Part shown: in pieces, positions 23,441-33,137 of the stretch | How the letters are laid out: each line of letters starts with the position of its first letter | Position numbering within the stretch: position 1 is the stretch's first letter | DNA from: Alistipes senegalensis JC50 | Lineage (GTDB): Bacteria; Bacteroidota; Bacteroidia; Bacteroidales; Rikenellaceae | NCBI RefSeq assembly: GCF_025145645.1 | Contig: NZ_CP102252.1 | Location: 2,976,001-3,040,000 of the forward strand | DNA: 64,000 nucleotides | Reading direction: 5' to 3' | Translations under genes and position numbers: made by a program | Notes under the pieces: model-generated | The model's database searches: none | Told to the model about the DNA's origin: nothing | Seen by the model: the letters and a program-made list of their open reading frames with translations, nothing else

Positions 23441-26371
23441 TTACTGCGCCGAGGTGAACTCGTCCGCAATAACGGTACGGACACAACGCACGGAATACAA
23501 GGCCGTCCCGTAGCCCTCCACCGAGGAATCGGTAGCGGTAACGCTCAGGTAGTACCCGCCGCGGACACCGACGCCGTACAAGCTGGGCGTAGCCGACAAG
23601 TAATAGCCGTAGACGTTAGCCGGGTTGCCACCGCTGCCGGCAAGAGGAAAGTAACAGCCAATATAATCGCCCGACACCTTATCTCTGGTTGCGGAAACGA
23701 GGAACGCACGCTGTTTGGAGAAAATAAGGTTCGTGTTGATCAAATTCAAGTGAGTCTGTGTCGGAACGACCCATTTCGACTTGTCGGCGGTCTTATACCA
23801 CGGCGAGAACTTGCCGTCTTCATCCATGTTCGTGCTGCCGTCGGCGGCATCCCCGATAAGCCAATACTTCTCGACAAAGCTCGCGGTTCCGGCGCCGATT
23901 TTGCCGCCTGCGTCACTCCACGGATAATACTCGCCCTTCCAGTCTTTGTTGTCATTTTGCTTCCCGGCGCCAGTAATGTCCACCTTCACATCATTGGTAT
24001 AGTATTTTGCGTATGTAAACCTATCGTTGGCGATACGCATAGGGGTACCTACGTTCCGGTCGGCAACCAACAGGTAATTCTCCCCGTCTTTAATCAACAC
24101 GTCGTTTACGATGCATGACGTCTTGATCGAAATGGTTATGGCGAGTGTCTGCGCCTGGCCTTTATCCGGGCTTTTCGGTTCGGCTTTGATCGTGATCGTA
24201 CCTCTGATTGTAGGGTCACCGGGGCCCGTTCGGAACACGTTGACGTAGAACGATTCGCCGTTCTGTAATCCTGTGAGTTTGTTTAAACACTTCGCATTTA
24301 CGGTCCATCCTGCCGTGATCGTGCTGTTGTCAGCCCTGTCTTTGGAGAGGAACAAGTCGTAATCCTTGTTGAAGTCGGATTCCACGCTATATTGGTAGTT
24401 CGTGGGATCGGCCAGATTGACTATGAACTTCTTCTGCACCGAGATGCCGCTCTTCAACGTCGTGACCGTCGGGTCGAATCCGTCGATGACCAGTCCGTCC
24501 TGACCTTCGGGAACCGAAGGTGTCACGGTCAGCAAGTAGTCCGATTTGGGCTGGACGAAGCTCAGCGTCACCGGAGTGGTCTCCGAGTCCAAGCTCCCGG
24601 TATAATTCATTCGGGAGACTTTCAACGAGAAGGTTCTCTCACCAGCGGAAATGTTGGTCGGAACGTCCACTTCGAGCATACCGCCGTTGGCGCCCGATGC
24701 AGTCCATGTGACGCCGATACTGCTGCAGCTGTTATCCACGTCGACCACCTTCCATTGCGACCGCTTGGAGCCGGTCTGCACCTGCATGCGGAGCGTGCCG
24801 CCCGACCCGGGAGCTCTGTATTGGACGGTCCCGATCTGGTTGTCCACCATCAGCACCTTTATCTCGTCCTTGGACGAAAGCTGCATTACGTCGATCACGG
24901 CCGTCAGCGGACTACTCGAGCTCACGGTGCCGCCGGTAGCCTTGACGGCCAGACGCGCCTTGCGTAAAAATTCGGTGGCGTTGTCCTCTTTCGTGCGGAT
25001 CGAGAACGACCCGTCGTCGCTGCGCACGTAGGTAAACTTGGCGTAGTCCGGGGCATCGGCAGCGTTCTGAACCCACTCGACGGACCACGAAAGACCCTCC
25101 TTGACCTGCACCTTGACCGTCTCGCTGAGGTCTTTCTCCCCGGCGAACGAAACCATGGCGCGGGAAATGGTCAGGAAGTTGCCCCGCTCGTCGGTGACGG
25201 TCGTATTGTCGTCGTCCTTCCATGTGTCGCTGACCGTGTAGTCGAGCAACGGTGCGCTGGCGTCCTCGGCCTCGCTCTCGCTCGGAGCCCCGGGCCCGCT
25301 CACGCGGGTGATGATGCCCCGGTAGAAGTGGTTGCGGCGCAGAAGCTGGCTGCGGCCGTTCTCGGCCATGTTGAACCGATAATAAGTCAACTTATTTCTC
25401 GGATTCGCGGTCGTATTGTCGGTGCCGTCCTGATAATAACCGGCGATCATCAGGTAAGTCGTCTGTTTGTCGTTCTGGACGACGACGGGAACCATATTGG
25501 GGAAGGCGTAGATCTGTGCCTTCACCTCCTGACGCTTGGAACCGTCTGTCAGGTCGGCAGGAGTTCCCACGGTGATCCACTTGCCGTCGTTGATGCCGCC
25601 CAGTTCCTCCCCGCTGGCGGGAGCCCACGGCACGTCGTTATGGAAGTAGTAGCCTCCCTTGCGGAAATGCACCAGCTTGACCTTCTCGATGATAAGGTCT
25701 TTAGCGGCGTCATGACGCAGGTCGAGGCGGCAAACGCTCCGCCAGAAGCGGAGGGTGCCCGAAAAGGTGTAGCCCGACTGGGCGTTGCCCGAGAAGCTCA
25801 GTTCGCTCGCGTTGCCCAGTCCGTCCTGCACCTCGCCCCACATGGGCAGGACGATGGAACCCGAGGCGCTCGAACCTTCCAGGTGAACGGAGTTCACCAC
25901 GGCGTAGAGGTCCTGTCGGATGGTCTGATAGCTGCCGCTGGCGGCGGTATGGTTCAGATAAGCGTCGAAGGTGCTGTAACCCGTGGGCACGTGGTCGTGG
26001 GCGTTGCCGATCACCAGCGTCCGGTACGATTCACCGGCCGTCAGACCCTTCGGGATCGGGAACGAGACGTAGCTCGACCCGGCGGTGACGTTGGCGTGCT
26101 GGTAGGTGATGTAGTTGCCATCCTGGGTGAAGAACAGCACGTGCACGTCCTTCAGGTTGCGTTCGTGAGGGTCGGTGGCCACGGCGCGCGTGTCCGCCTC
26201 CATGCCGTCGATCGAGAAAGCTATACGCAACTCCCCGGAACTGCCCGTATCGGGGCCTGCGAGCGGATCCGTATCGTCCCGCACGCACCCCGCAACGGCG
26301 GCGGAGACCAGCAATCCCGCGAGGAACTTGCCGAGGCGGCCGCCGAATCGGTATTTCATTCTGTTTTGCAT
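23441..26371 (-). CDS. Fimbrillin-like lipoprotein with DGR-diversified C-terminus (tip adhesin)
   Basis: 976 residues. Lipoprotein signal ending AAVAGCVRDD, an N-terminal Mfa/FimA-like fimbrillin region (about 45-370), Ig/BACON-like beta domains (about 390-700), then a C-type-lectin-like DUF1566-type domain (about 760-976). The last ends with YYLSATPSLYGVGVRGGYYL and LYSVRCVRT. Residues about 908-966 are the variable repeat. Expected to sit at the tip of the fimbria encoded upstream and to bind changing ligands. It is the last structural gene before the DGR enzymes and is cotranscribed with them. Confidence 0.9.
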   Translation of the reverse strand: MQNRMKYRFGGRLGKFLAGLLVSAAVAGCVRDDTDPLAGPDTGSSGELRIAFSIDGMEADTRAVATDPHERNLKDVHVLFFTQDGNYITYQHANVTAGSSYVSFPIPKGLTAGESYRTLVIGNAHDHVPTGYSTFDAYLNHTAASGSYQTIRQDLYAVVNSVHLEGSSASGSIVLPMWGEVQDGLGNASELSFSGNAQSGYTFSGTLRFWRSVCRLDLRHDAAKDLIIEKVKLVHFRKGGYYFHNDVPWAPASGEELGGINDGKWITVGTPADLTDGSKRQEVKAQIYAFPNMVPVVVQNDKQTTYLMIAGYYQDGTDNTTANPRNKLTYYRFNMAENGRSQLLRRNHFYRGIITRVSGPGAPSESEAEDASAPLLDYTVSDTWKDDDNTTVTDERGNFLTISRAMVSFAGEKDLSETVKVQVKEGLSWSVEWVQNAADAPDYAKFTYVRSDDGSFSIRTKEDNATEFLRKARLAVKATGGTVSSSSPLTAVIDVMQLSSKDEIKVLMVDNQIGTVQYRAPGSGGTLRMQVQTGSKRSQWKVVDVDNSCSSIGVTWTASGANGGMLEVDVPTNISAGERTFSLKVSRMNYTGSLDSETTPVTLSFVQPKSDYLLTVTPSVPEGQDGLVIDGFDPTVTTLKSGISVQKKFIVNLADPTNYQYSVESDFNKDYDLFLSKDRADNSTITAGWTVNAKCLNKLTGLQNGESFYVNVFRTGPGDPTIRGTITIKAEPKSPDKGQAQTLAITISIKTSCIVNDVLIKDGENYLLVADRNVGTPMRIANDRFTYAKYYTNDVKVDITGAGKQNDNKDWKGEYYPWSDAGGKIGAGTASFVEKYWLIGDAADGSTNMDEDGKFSPWYKTADKSKWVVPTQTHLNLINTNLIFSKQRAFLVSATRDKVSGDYIGCYFPLAGSGGNPANVYGYYLSATPSLYGVGVRGGYYLSVTATDSSVEGYGTALYSVRCVRTVIADEFTSAQ
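23476..23650 (-). repeat. DGR variable repeat (VR) of the tip protein
   Basis: 175 bases homologous to the blocks in cassettes R1-R5, and identical in length to R2-R4. The 3' limit (LYSVRCVR codons) and the 5' limit (FPLAG codons) are shared by all copies. It differs from R4 at three bases. It encodes the ligand-facing loops of the lectin-like fold. Confidence 0.85.
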
Positions 26372-26415
26372 GTCATTCTAATGTTTTTTTATATACATTG
26401 ACCTGGATAGGGTGT

Positions 26416-27966
26416 CTAAAAGTCGTTCTCGACGTCGCCCCCGTTCTCCCACTCGGTGTCCGAATAGGGGTGTTGGTACAGGTTGACCACCAGTTCGAGC
26501 CGTCCGATGCGGATCGTCAGCACCTCGTGCCGCTTTTGGCTGCCTGCGGGCAAGGCCTCTTTCGTACGGATGGTCAGCTTGCCTCCCTGTTCGGTCGCGG
26601 CGTCGGGGCGGTCGGCGGGCTTGGTCACCTCGAAGTGGCTGCCCGAAACGGAGGTATCGGTCAGTTCCTCGCTGGTGGCAGCGCCGTTCGGCAGCGAGAA
26701 CTGCATGCTCCACTGCGACGGCTTGACGTTGCTCAGCAGTTGCAGCAGCGCCTCGACGCCCTGTCCGTCGTTCAGGTGCACCTCCTTACGCTCCACGGAC
26801 GCCCAGTTCGTCCCGTCGAAGGCGATGTTCTGGTTGTTGTCCGTCCAGGTGATGATCTCGGCGGTGACGTCCGCCGTCCGGGACTCGTAAGCCTTGTCGG
26901 GAGTCTCCTCGCCACGTCCCATCACCTGCGTGATGCGGACGTTGTAACGGTGGTTGCGCAGCACGTCCATCAGCTTGCCCGACGGAGTGCCGCCACTGGC
27001 CGGGGTTCCCTCCTTGAAGTCGATGCGGTAGTAGGTGGTCGGGGCGTTCCCATCCGGGTATTTCCCGCCCACCACAATGGCGCAGCGGTTCAGGTGGTTG
27101 GCGTCCCCGGGCGTGCCGTCGCCCTTCAGGATGACGTCCGATTCCGGAATATAGATCGAGTAGTCGATCTGGTTTCCGGCAACGACGTACTTCCAGTTCT
27201 GGGTGAGGATAGCCGTCCCGGCAGGTACGGACGGGGCTGTTACCTTGCGTCCGAAGGCATCGTAGGCACTCAGCACCGGCATCAGCGACAGGCTGTTGTT
27301 GGGCTTGTAGATGTGAACCTCCGTGAGCGTGAAGTTCGAGACTTTCTCATCCACGGCGACGTCCACGCGGGCGACGCTGCGAAGCAGCGGTACGGAAAGT
27401 TTCTGCTGCGGTGTCGATGGGATGAGGTCCTCGTTGGCCTTGCCCCACATGACGAAACCTCCGGTGTTGCTCGTGTGGAGTTTGTCGGTTACCTGCTGCG
27501 TGAGTTTCGCTTGCAGGTCGTTGTAGGTCTGCAAGCGCCAAGACCGCCGCTCGTCGGCGTTGTACCTGTCGGCGACGTTGGCCAGCACGATGCACGTGAA
27601 CGGCTCGGAGGCGAGAGCGCTCTCTACGGAGAAGCTCGTCTCGAACGTGTACGTTTTGTCGTCATCGGACTTGGCGGTCAGCTTGCTGCCCTCGGCCACG
27701 GAATGCAGTGTCATCCCGTCCTTCCGGAAGAACAGCACGAGCACGTTGTCGATGCGGGTTTCGTCCCCGGCGGTCAGCGCACGGCTGATGCTCCCGGACT
27801 CGGGCGCCCGGAGCAGGATCTCGACCCGCACGGAGTTCCCCGCAGAGGGACCGTCCGGCATCGGATCTTCGCCGTCGCGCACGCACGAAACCGCGAGAAC
27901 GCACAAGACGGCGATCAGCCATCTCACTGTGCATTTGCCTTTGGTATATTTCTTAATGTCTATCAT
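26416..27966 (-). CDS. Fimbrillin-like lipoprotein, minor subunit
   Basis: 516 residues; signal peptide with lipobox VLAVSCVRDG. Two fimbrillin-type beta domains; early motif RVEILLRAPESGSISRALTA, 'IDNVLVLFFRKDG' and later YDAFGRKVTAPSVPAGTAIL. Bacteroidales Mfa/FimA-type subunits are exported as lipoproteins, matured by an Arg-type protease and polymerised by strand exchange; an Arg site (ISRALT) follows the N-terminus. Probably an accessory or adaptor subunit between shaft and tip. Its stop lies 44 bases before the tip gene. Confidence 0.8.
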   Translation of the reverse strand: MIDIKKYTKGKCTVRWLIAVLCVLAVSCVRDGEDPMPDGPSAGNSVRVEILLRAPESGSISRALTAGDETRIDNVLVLFFRKDGMTLHSVAEGSKLTAKSDDDKTYTFETSFSVESALASEPFTCIVLANVADRYNADERRSWRLQTYNDLQAKLTQQVTDKLHTSNTGGFVMWGKANEDLIPSTPQQKLSVPLLRSVARVDVAVDEKVSNFTLTEVHIYKPNNSLSLMPVLSAYDAFGRKVTAPSVPAGTAILTQNWKYVVAGNQIDYSIYIPESDVILKGDGTPGDANHLNRCAIVVGGKYPDGNAPTTYYRIDFKEGTPASGGTPSGKLMDVLRNHRYNVRITQVMGRGEETPDKAYESRTADVTAEIITWTDNNQNIAFDGTNWASVERKEVHLNDGQGVEALLQLLSNVKPSQWSMQFSLPNGAATSEELTDTSVSGSHFEVTKPADRPDAATEQGGKLTIRTKEALPAGSQKRHEVLTIRIGRLELVVNLYQHPYSDTEWENGGDVENDF

Positions 27967-28000
27967 CTTGTTCTCTGTTAGTCCACTTCTCTGTGTCCGG

Positions 28001-28939
28001 CTATCCCAGACCGCCGTTCATGTCGATGACGTGCCAGTCGTTCACGAAGATTGAGACGCTGAAGTTGCCGTCGGGCTGAAGCTGCGACTCCAGACGTATG
28101 ACGAACTCGTCGTCCAGGTCGAGGTCCACGGCGGGATTGGCCGACAGCAGTTCCGAGAGGCTCCCGTCGAAGATCACGCCGGAGAGGCCCCGTCCGCTGT
28201 CGTCGGGAAGCACCTCGACGTGCAGCCGCGAGTCGTCGCCCTCGGCCAGACGCAGCACCGTGAACTTATGGATGGAGCGGTCGCTCTCCCGACTCGATTC
28301 CGGAAGCCACACCACGGGGTTTTCGTCCCGCGTGCGGCCCTCAAAGTCGTACGTCCCGTTCGACGCGCTGATCGTGCAGGAGAGCCTCGGAAACTGCTCG
28401 TCCCGAAGGCCCGAAACCTCGACGCGCACGTCGTTGCTCAGTTTGTGCAGGTCCATCGGATGCGGAGCCTGCAACTCGCCGGTGACGGTCAGTCCGCGGC
28501 CGATCTCGTACCACAGGTGTTCGGGCTTCTGCTCGACGCTCGACCCGTCAGAGAGGGTCTGTATCGACAGGCGGCTTTGCGGAAACCGTTCGCTCGAAAG
28601 GACCCGGTATCGTTCGCCTTCCGAACATCCCCATGCTACGGCATGGTAGGAGCCGGGGGCCACGTTCCATGTGAACGTATTGTCCGGCCCGAGGTCCTTG
28701 CTGCGGGCGACGGCCGAGGCTTTCAGTTCCCCGCTCCGGGAATCGAACAGGTACAGGCGCACCTGTTCGACCTCGGCGGAGAAAAGGTCCCGGCCTTCGC
28801 GGTTGTAGGTATAGCTGAACTGCAGGCGAAGCGGAAAAAGGCAGTCGTCCCGGTTATCCCGGACACAACCGCAAAGGAAGGAGGCCCCTCCGAAAAGGAG
28901 GAGCGCTCTTCTCATTACATACAAGGCCTTTTTCTGCAT
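28001..28939 (-). CDS. FimB/Mfa2-like fimbrial anchor lipoprotein
   Basis: 312 residues; lipobox FLCGCVRDNRDDC. The core has features of the Mfa2/FimB anchor family (DCLFPLRLQFSYTYNREGRD, VEQVRLYLFDSRSG, C-terminal NDWHVIDMNGGLG). Anchors fix the fimbria in the outer membrane and limit its length. It lies between the major and minor subunit genes with gaps of 15 and 34 bases. Confidence 0.85.
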   Translation of the reverse strand: MQKKALYVMRRALLLFGGASFLCGCVRDNRDDCLFPLRLQFSYTYNREGRDLFSAEVEQVRLYLFDSRSGELKASAVARSKDLGPDNTFTWNVAPGSYHAVAWGCSEGERYRVLSSERFPQSRLSIQTLSDGSSVEQKPEHLWYEIGRGLTVTGELQAPHPMDLHKLSNDVRVEVSGLRDEQFPRLSCTISASNGTYDFEGRTRDENPVVWLPESSRESDRSIHKFTVLRLAEGDDSRLHVEVLPDDSGRGLSGVIFDGSLSELLSANPAVDLDLDDEFVIRLESQLQPDGNFSVSIFVNDWHVIDMNGGLG

Positions 28940-28954
28940 AGTTGTGCGGATTGG

Positions 28955-30298
28955 TTAGCCCAGCGGCTCGTTCATATCCACTACCGTCCACGGTTCGATC
29001 GTGATGTCGGCCGAGATGTGGGTCTGGGTTTCCAGCGGAGTGGTCGGTTCGGTCGGAATCGTACCCGCGGCAGTATTGAAGCCCAGGTTGCTGATCTCGG
29101 TAATATTGACCTTGTAGTAATGGTTGCGGTTCACAGCGTACTTCTTGGTCAGAGTGGTCTCGCGGATGTCGCGGATATTGAGGCGGTAGTAGCTTATACC
29201 ATTGGTATATGTCTCCACATCGTAAGTAGTCAGGTCGACCTGCGTATTCTTGTACGTAGTAGCATCGACCTCTTGTTTGAAATAGAGGATCTTGTTGTCT
29301 TTGGAAGCGAAGGTGATCTTACCCGAAGTGAGTTCTTTCTTGGCCAGCACGTAGAACGTTGTGCCGGGCGTCAAGGCAGTTTGGGTTACATTACCGGTAG
29401 CGTCTGCTGTTGCCTGGGGAGTAACCTGCAGGCTGACCAGCACGTAAGAGGTATTACCGGTAGTCGGATTCTCGTTGACGTTCTCGGCCAGGTACTTTGA
29501 AGTGGCATAAGTATTTTGATACGTCGTCCCGGCATTGATCCATTTGAGCTCATCATCCGTCGTGGGCAGTTTCATCAGGTGGTCGTAAGTGCCGTCTGCG
29601 TCAGCATCGGTCTGCTCGGCGGTTTTACCCTTGGGCGAGAACCCTTCTACAATGAGTTTGGCGAGGTACATCTGGGAATTCTGCTGTGCCAGCGTGAACT
29701 TGGCATCGGCGACGGAGGCATTAACGACCGGCTTCACGGGAACGTTAGTCCCGAACTGCATCTGCACTTTGGCGGCGCCGCGAGCGACGGAGATCTTGAT
29801 GAGATTGGCGTCTTGCTTAGCCTCATCCTCCGTCCGCTCGGTCAGGGTAGCTTCCGTCTTACCGGCCATGAAGAAGCCGTTCTCTTCGGCGATATCCGTA
29901 GCAGCGATCAACTGTTTCTCGAAATCGCTCTGCAGCGAGCCGATAGCTCCCTGAGCATTGTTGTAGTTGGCCACGGCGTAGATCGTCTTGGTGCCGGTAG
30001 TCGTAGCGAGGGCCGTAGTGCCTTTATTGTCTGTATTCAGAGTAATCTTGCCCTTAGTCTCCAAGACCCCGCCGTTGAAGATGTAGATGTGGAGGTCGCT
30101 GATTTTTGTCTCTGTTTCTACGGCGTTGGGATCGGTGGAAGCGGCGCGCGTACTCTGATTCAGAAGAGACACCGAGAACGAAGCGTACGTCTTGACTCCG
30201 GCTTCCGGGGTAACACGGTTGCCACCGTCTTCCTTGTTGCATCCTACAGCCAGCAGCATCGTCGAAAGCATGCCAGCGATAATCGATTTGGTTTTCAT
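28955..30298 (-). CDS. Major fimbrillin (FimA/Mfa1-like)
   Basis: 447 residues; signal with lipobox MLLAVGCNKE. The sequence YASFSVSLLNQSTRAASTDP carries a likely Arg cleavage site. ISDLHIYIFNGGVLETKGKI follows, and the C-terminal strand is WTVVDMNEPLG. This matches shaft subunits of type V fimbriae. Lower GC and many Thr/Asn codons distinguish it from its neighbours, as is usual for antigenic shaft proteins. Second gene of the operon. Confidence 0.85.
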   Translation of the reverse strand: MKTKSIIAGMLSTMLLAVGCNKEDGGNRVTPEAGVKTYASFSVSLLNQSTRAASTDPNAVETETKISDLHIYIFNGGVLETKGKITLNTDNKGTTALATTTGTKTIYAVANYNNAQGAIGSLQSDFEKQLIAATDIAEENGFFMAGKTEATLTERTEDEAKQDANLIKISVARGAAKVQMQFGTNVPVKPVVNASVADAKFTLAQQNSQMYLAKLIVEGFSPKGKTAEQTDADADGTYDHLMKLPTTDDELKWINAGTTYQNTYATSKYLAENVNENPTTGNTSYVLVSLQVTPQATADATGNVTQTALTPGTTFYVLAKKELTSGKITFASKDNKILYFKQEVDATTYKNTQVDLTTYDVETYTNGISYYRLNIRDIRETTLTKKYAVNRNHYYKVNITEISNLGFNTAAGTIPTEPTTPLETQTHISADITIEPWTVVDMNEPLG

Positions 30299-30395
30299 AA
30301 AAATTAATTTAAAAAGTGATTAAAAAAAAGTGAAAAAATGGTTATTAATGTATCTTGTCGTCAGGATTGTTCGTCCGTCGCCCGCACGGGGTCCG

Positions 30396-31670
30396 TCACT
30401 CCGTCTTGACCTCGTATTCCACCTTGCACTCGATGCGCCGCAGTTCGGGGAAGAACTCCCGGAACATCCACCGGTAAGGCTCTCCGCCATAGAGATCCAT
30501 CAGTTTGCGTTCGCGGCCTTCGTAAACGCCCGTATTGAGGATGATGCGCTCGATAGCGTTCTTCCACGCCGTATTGTCGCTCTGTTCGACCAGACGCAGC
30601 AGACCGCTCCAATCCTCTCCGCGGCCGGCCGTGTGCATGATGTCCTTCATCCACGGATAGAAGTCCAGCAGGTATTCCTGAAGACTGTGTGCACGGGTGC
30701 TCGACAGCCGGTCGTTGTATTGGGCCGTACCTTCGATCGAACAGTAACCCGTCAAAGAAATACGCTGGATGACGACCGTCGAATCTCCCTGTATCCGGTC
30801 AATGAACTCTTTGAAAGCGGCCAGGCGCTCCCCATTGTCGGCCAGTGTACGCACGATTTTGGCGCTGCCAGCCTCGTACTGCAAATGCAGGACGTAAGTT
30901 TCGTTGCGGAACATTCGGGGTGGCTCAGAAGCATGGATAACGACGGTATCACGAATGATAACCGTGTCGCGCACGATGCGCTCCTCGATGATGGGCTTCG
31001 GAGCGTTGAGCGCAGCGAGGCGGGCGGCCTCGGCCATGCGTTTCTTCTTCCCGAAGCGGTAAATGAGGTTCAGGGCGATCTTCGTCGGGCCGAACCAATG
31101 CTTCGAACCGGAGCTTACGCGGACCCCGCAATTTTTGGGGCAGAATTTATCATATTCGGTATAGATCCATCCAAGACCAAGCTGGCCCTCCATGCCCCAC
31201 CGCTCGGAGAAGTTCCAGCGGTAGCCGTAGGTGAAGCCCGCGCCGACGCCCCAGCCCTCGTGCCGACGGTCGGCCGTCGAGGGATACATCTTGAAAGGCA
31301 GGTGCATCCGGTTCAGGTTATACTCCCCACCCAAGAGGTGGATGCCTATAAAGTGGCCCCGCTGCCGGGTCTTGGTCCAGAAGCGGAACTCCGGCTGAAC
31401 CATCCAATGTTTCCATTTGCGGTTATCGCTCAGCGTCCACCCGTTGTAGTTGCCGGATATGTCCATCGACCACCGGCGGCCCAGCGGGAACTCCACGCCC
31501 AGGTTGATCGTGGCAGTGGCGTCCATCAGAAGGTTCGTTTTCAAATCCACTTCGTAGGGCACGGGGTCGTAGCGAAGCGTATCCCCCAGCGGGTATTCGG
31601 CAGCAGACCGGCCCTGCGCCACACACCACAGCGGCAGGAAAAATAAAAAGGTCAGTAAGGCTCTCTTCAT
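30396..31670 (-). CDS. DUF3575 plus OmpA-like envelope protein, first fimbrial operon
   Basis: 424 residues. Signal peptide MKRALLTFLFFLPLWCVAQG, an N-terminal DUF3575 beta-barrel-like domain (about 35-190, VDLKTNLLMDATATINLGVE, 'HWFGPTKIALNLIYRFGKKK'), then an OmpA-like C-terminal half (about 215-424, with VVIQRISLTGYCSIEGTAQY). Genes of this type precede Bacteroidales fimbrillin operons; the product is probably an envelope scaffold or assembly factor. Start 31670 leaves the normal signal peptide. The second operon's homologue (36456) has the two domains in the opposite order. Confidence 0.75.
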   Translation of the reverse strand: MKRALLTFLFFLPLWCVAQGRSAAEYPLGDTLRYDPVPYEVDLKTNLLMDATATINLGVEFPLGRRWSMDISGNYNGWTLSDNRKWKHWMVQPEFRFWTKTRQRGHFIGIHLLGGEYNLNRMHLPFKMYPSTADRRHEGWGVGAGFTYGYRWNFSERWGMEGQLGLGWIYTEYDKFCPKNCGVRVSSGSKHWFGPTKIALNLIYRFGKKKRMAEAARLAALNAPKPIIEERIVRDTVIIRDTVVIHASEPPRMFRNETYVLHLQYEAGSAKIVRTLADNGERLAAFKEFIDRIQGDSTVVIQRISLTGYCSIEGTAQYNDRLSSTRAHSLQEYLLDFYPWMKDIMHTAGRGEDWSGLLRLVEQSDNTAWKNAIERIILNTGVYEGRERKLMDLYGGEPYRWMFREFFPELRRIECKVEYEVKTE

Positions 31671-31986
31671 ACGGTATCGTCTCCTTTTTCGTCTATACTT
31701 ATGCAAATAATTGTAAATCAAACACCCAAGACTTGTGAACGACTTTTAAGCGTTCGATTTATAACGTATATTGTTCTTTGTGATTTTCAAGAGATTACAA
31801 AACCGGTTGCAGTAGTATAAATACCTAATTGATACATTTTTACATCCGAATTCGCATTTTTTTGAATTCTTTTGCTATTTTTGTACCTAGAATCGAACGT
31901 TTTTTTGTCGGTCCCACGGGCGGCATCCGCCCGTTTTTTGTTCGGGAGTTTTTTGAGTTATAATATGCCCATCAAATTCTCGAAAA
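31671..31986. promoter_or_regulatory. Divergent regulatory region with possible invertible segment
   Basis: 316 AT-rich bases between the fimbrial operon (minus) and the serine recombinase (plus). CGTTCGATT at 31751-31759 recurs inverted at 31891-31899, enclosing 131 bases. Inside the right end lies a TATTTTTG -7-like element (31875-31882) on the plus strand, directed toward the recombinase; its -33 element is weak. The 9-base arms are short, so inversion is only suggested. Confidence 0.4.
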
Positions 31987-32661
31987 ATGGTCATAGCTTA
32001 TTTACGGGTCAGTACCGGCAAGCAGACGCTCGCCAACCAACAGAACGAAATCTCCAAATTCTCTCGAAGCAGAAATCTGACGGTGGATCGGTGGGTCACC
32101 GAAACCGTCAGCGGCCGCAAGAAAGGACGCGACCGCAAATTAGGGGCGCTCGTGCGCCGCATGCACAAGGGCGATACGCTCATCGTAACCGAGCTGTCGC
32201 GTCTGAGCCGCACGCTCACGGACATCATGGCCATCGTCGGCGAACTGCTCGAACGACAGGTGCATCTCTACAGCACCAAGGATCATTATGCCTTCGACGA
32301 TACCATCAACAGCAAAGTGCTCTGCTTCGCATTCGGACTCGTCGCCGAACTCGAACGAAACCTCATCTCCCTGCGCACGAAAGAGGCGCTGGCCCTCAGA
32401 CGCGAGCAGGGAATACCGCTGGGCCGAAAGAAAGGCACATATACCAAACTCCGCCTCTTGTTCGACAATCGACGCGAAATCGCCGTAATGATGAACTGCG
32501 GACGTCCTATCGCGGAAATATGCCGCCAATACGGAGTGGCTCGAACTACGTTCGTGCGATTTCGAAAAACCTGTCTCTGTCCATTCAAAAAAGGAACACG
32601 AACCCGATGGCGTGTCAACGGCCGTATCAGGTCGCTCGATGATGTTACCGAGATAAAGTGA
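31987..32661 (+). CDS. Serine recombinase (DNA invertase/resolvase)
   Basis: 224 residues with the resolvase catalytic domain: YLRVSTGKQTLANQQNEI with the nucleophile Ser, TELSRLSRTLTDIMAIVGEL, FAFGLVAELERNLISLRTKE. A C-terminal HTH follows (ISEIC-like: RPIAEICRQYGVARTTFVRF). Its size and layout fit promoter-inverting enzymes such as the Bacteroides Mpi group. It is divergent from the DGR fimbrial operon and may act on the 31751/31899 repeats or at distant sites. Confidence 0.85.
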   Translation: MVIAYLRVSTGKQTLANQQNEISKFSRSRNLTVDRWVTETVSGRKKGRDRKLGALVRRMHKGDTLIVTELSRLSRTLTDIMAIVGELLERQVHLYSTKDHYAFDDTINSKVLCFAFGLVAELERNLISLRTKEALALRREQGIPLGRKKGTYTKLRLLFDNRREIAVMMNCGRPIAEICRQYGVARTTFVRFRKTCLCPFKKGTRTRWRVNGRIRSLDDVTEIK

Positions 32662-32669
32662 TAAGAAAA

Positions 32670-33137
32670 TTACCCACCCAACACCTCCGACTTGAAGTTC
32701 TCTTTTCCGAGAACATACACCAGATCCCGACCCTTGGCAGTCAATTGACCGCCGAGGGTTATTCGCAGGTTCTGCGCGCTGCCGCCCGTCGGGAGCATCG
32801 CCTGCAACTTCGACAGCGGCGCGATGACTTCGGGATCCGTGCCGGCATTGGGATTGTCGCCGACCATTGCATAAGTGGGGCCGTATGCCAGACCGCCTTT
32901 GGCCAGCGCCGGCTCGCTCTTCTCCGCATTCTTGTTGATGAGCGCCGTCATCACGGCTGCCGCCGCGACCATCGCAGCACCGATGGCGATCGCCGCCCAC
33001 GGATTGGCGAGGACGGATTTCAACGCCGACTTGAAGGCGATGATCATCACGCCGAACTCGATGAGTTGGAAAACCAGCGGGTAGGCCCCGCTCTTGAGAG
33101 CACGATGGCGGTTCAAAATCAATTTTACGCTTGCCAT
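32670..33137 (-). pseudogene. Chimeric scar: integrase N-terminus joined to phage tape-measure C-terminus
   Basis: The frame begins MASVKLILNRHRALKSGAYP, the start of a tyrosine integrase with an arm-binding domain. After about 26 residues it turns into IAFKSALKSVLANPWAAIAI and a Gly/Ala-rich region (LAKGGLAYGPTYAMVGDNPN...). The latter is typical of the C-terminus of phage tail tape-measure proteins. The join near 33060 marks a deletion or recombination event. No function is expected of the product. Confidence 0.6.
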
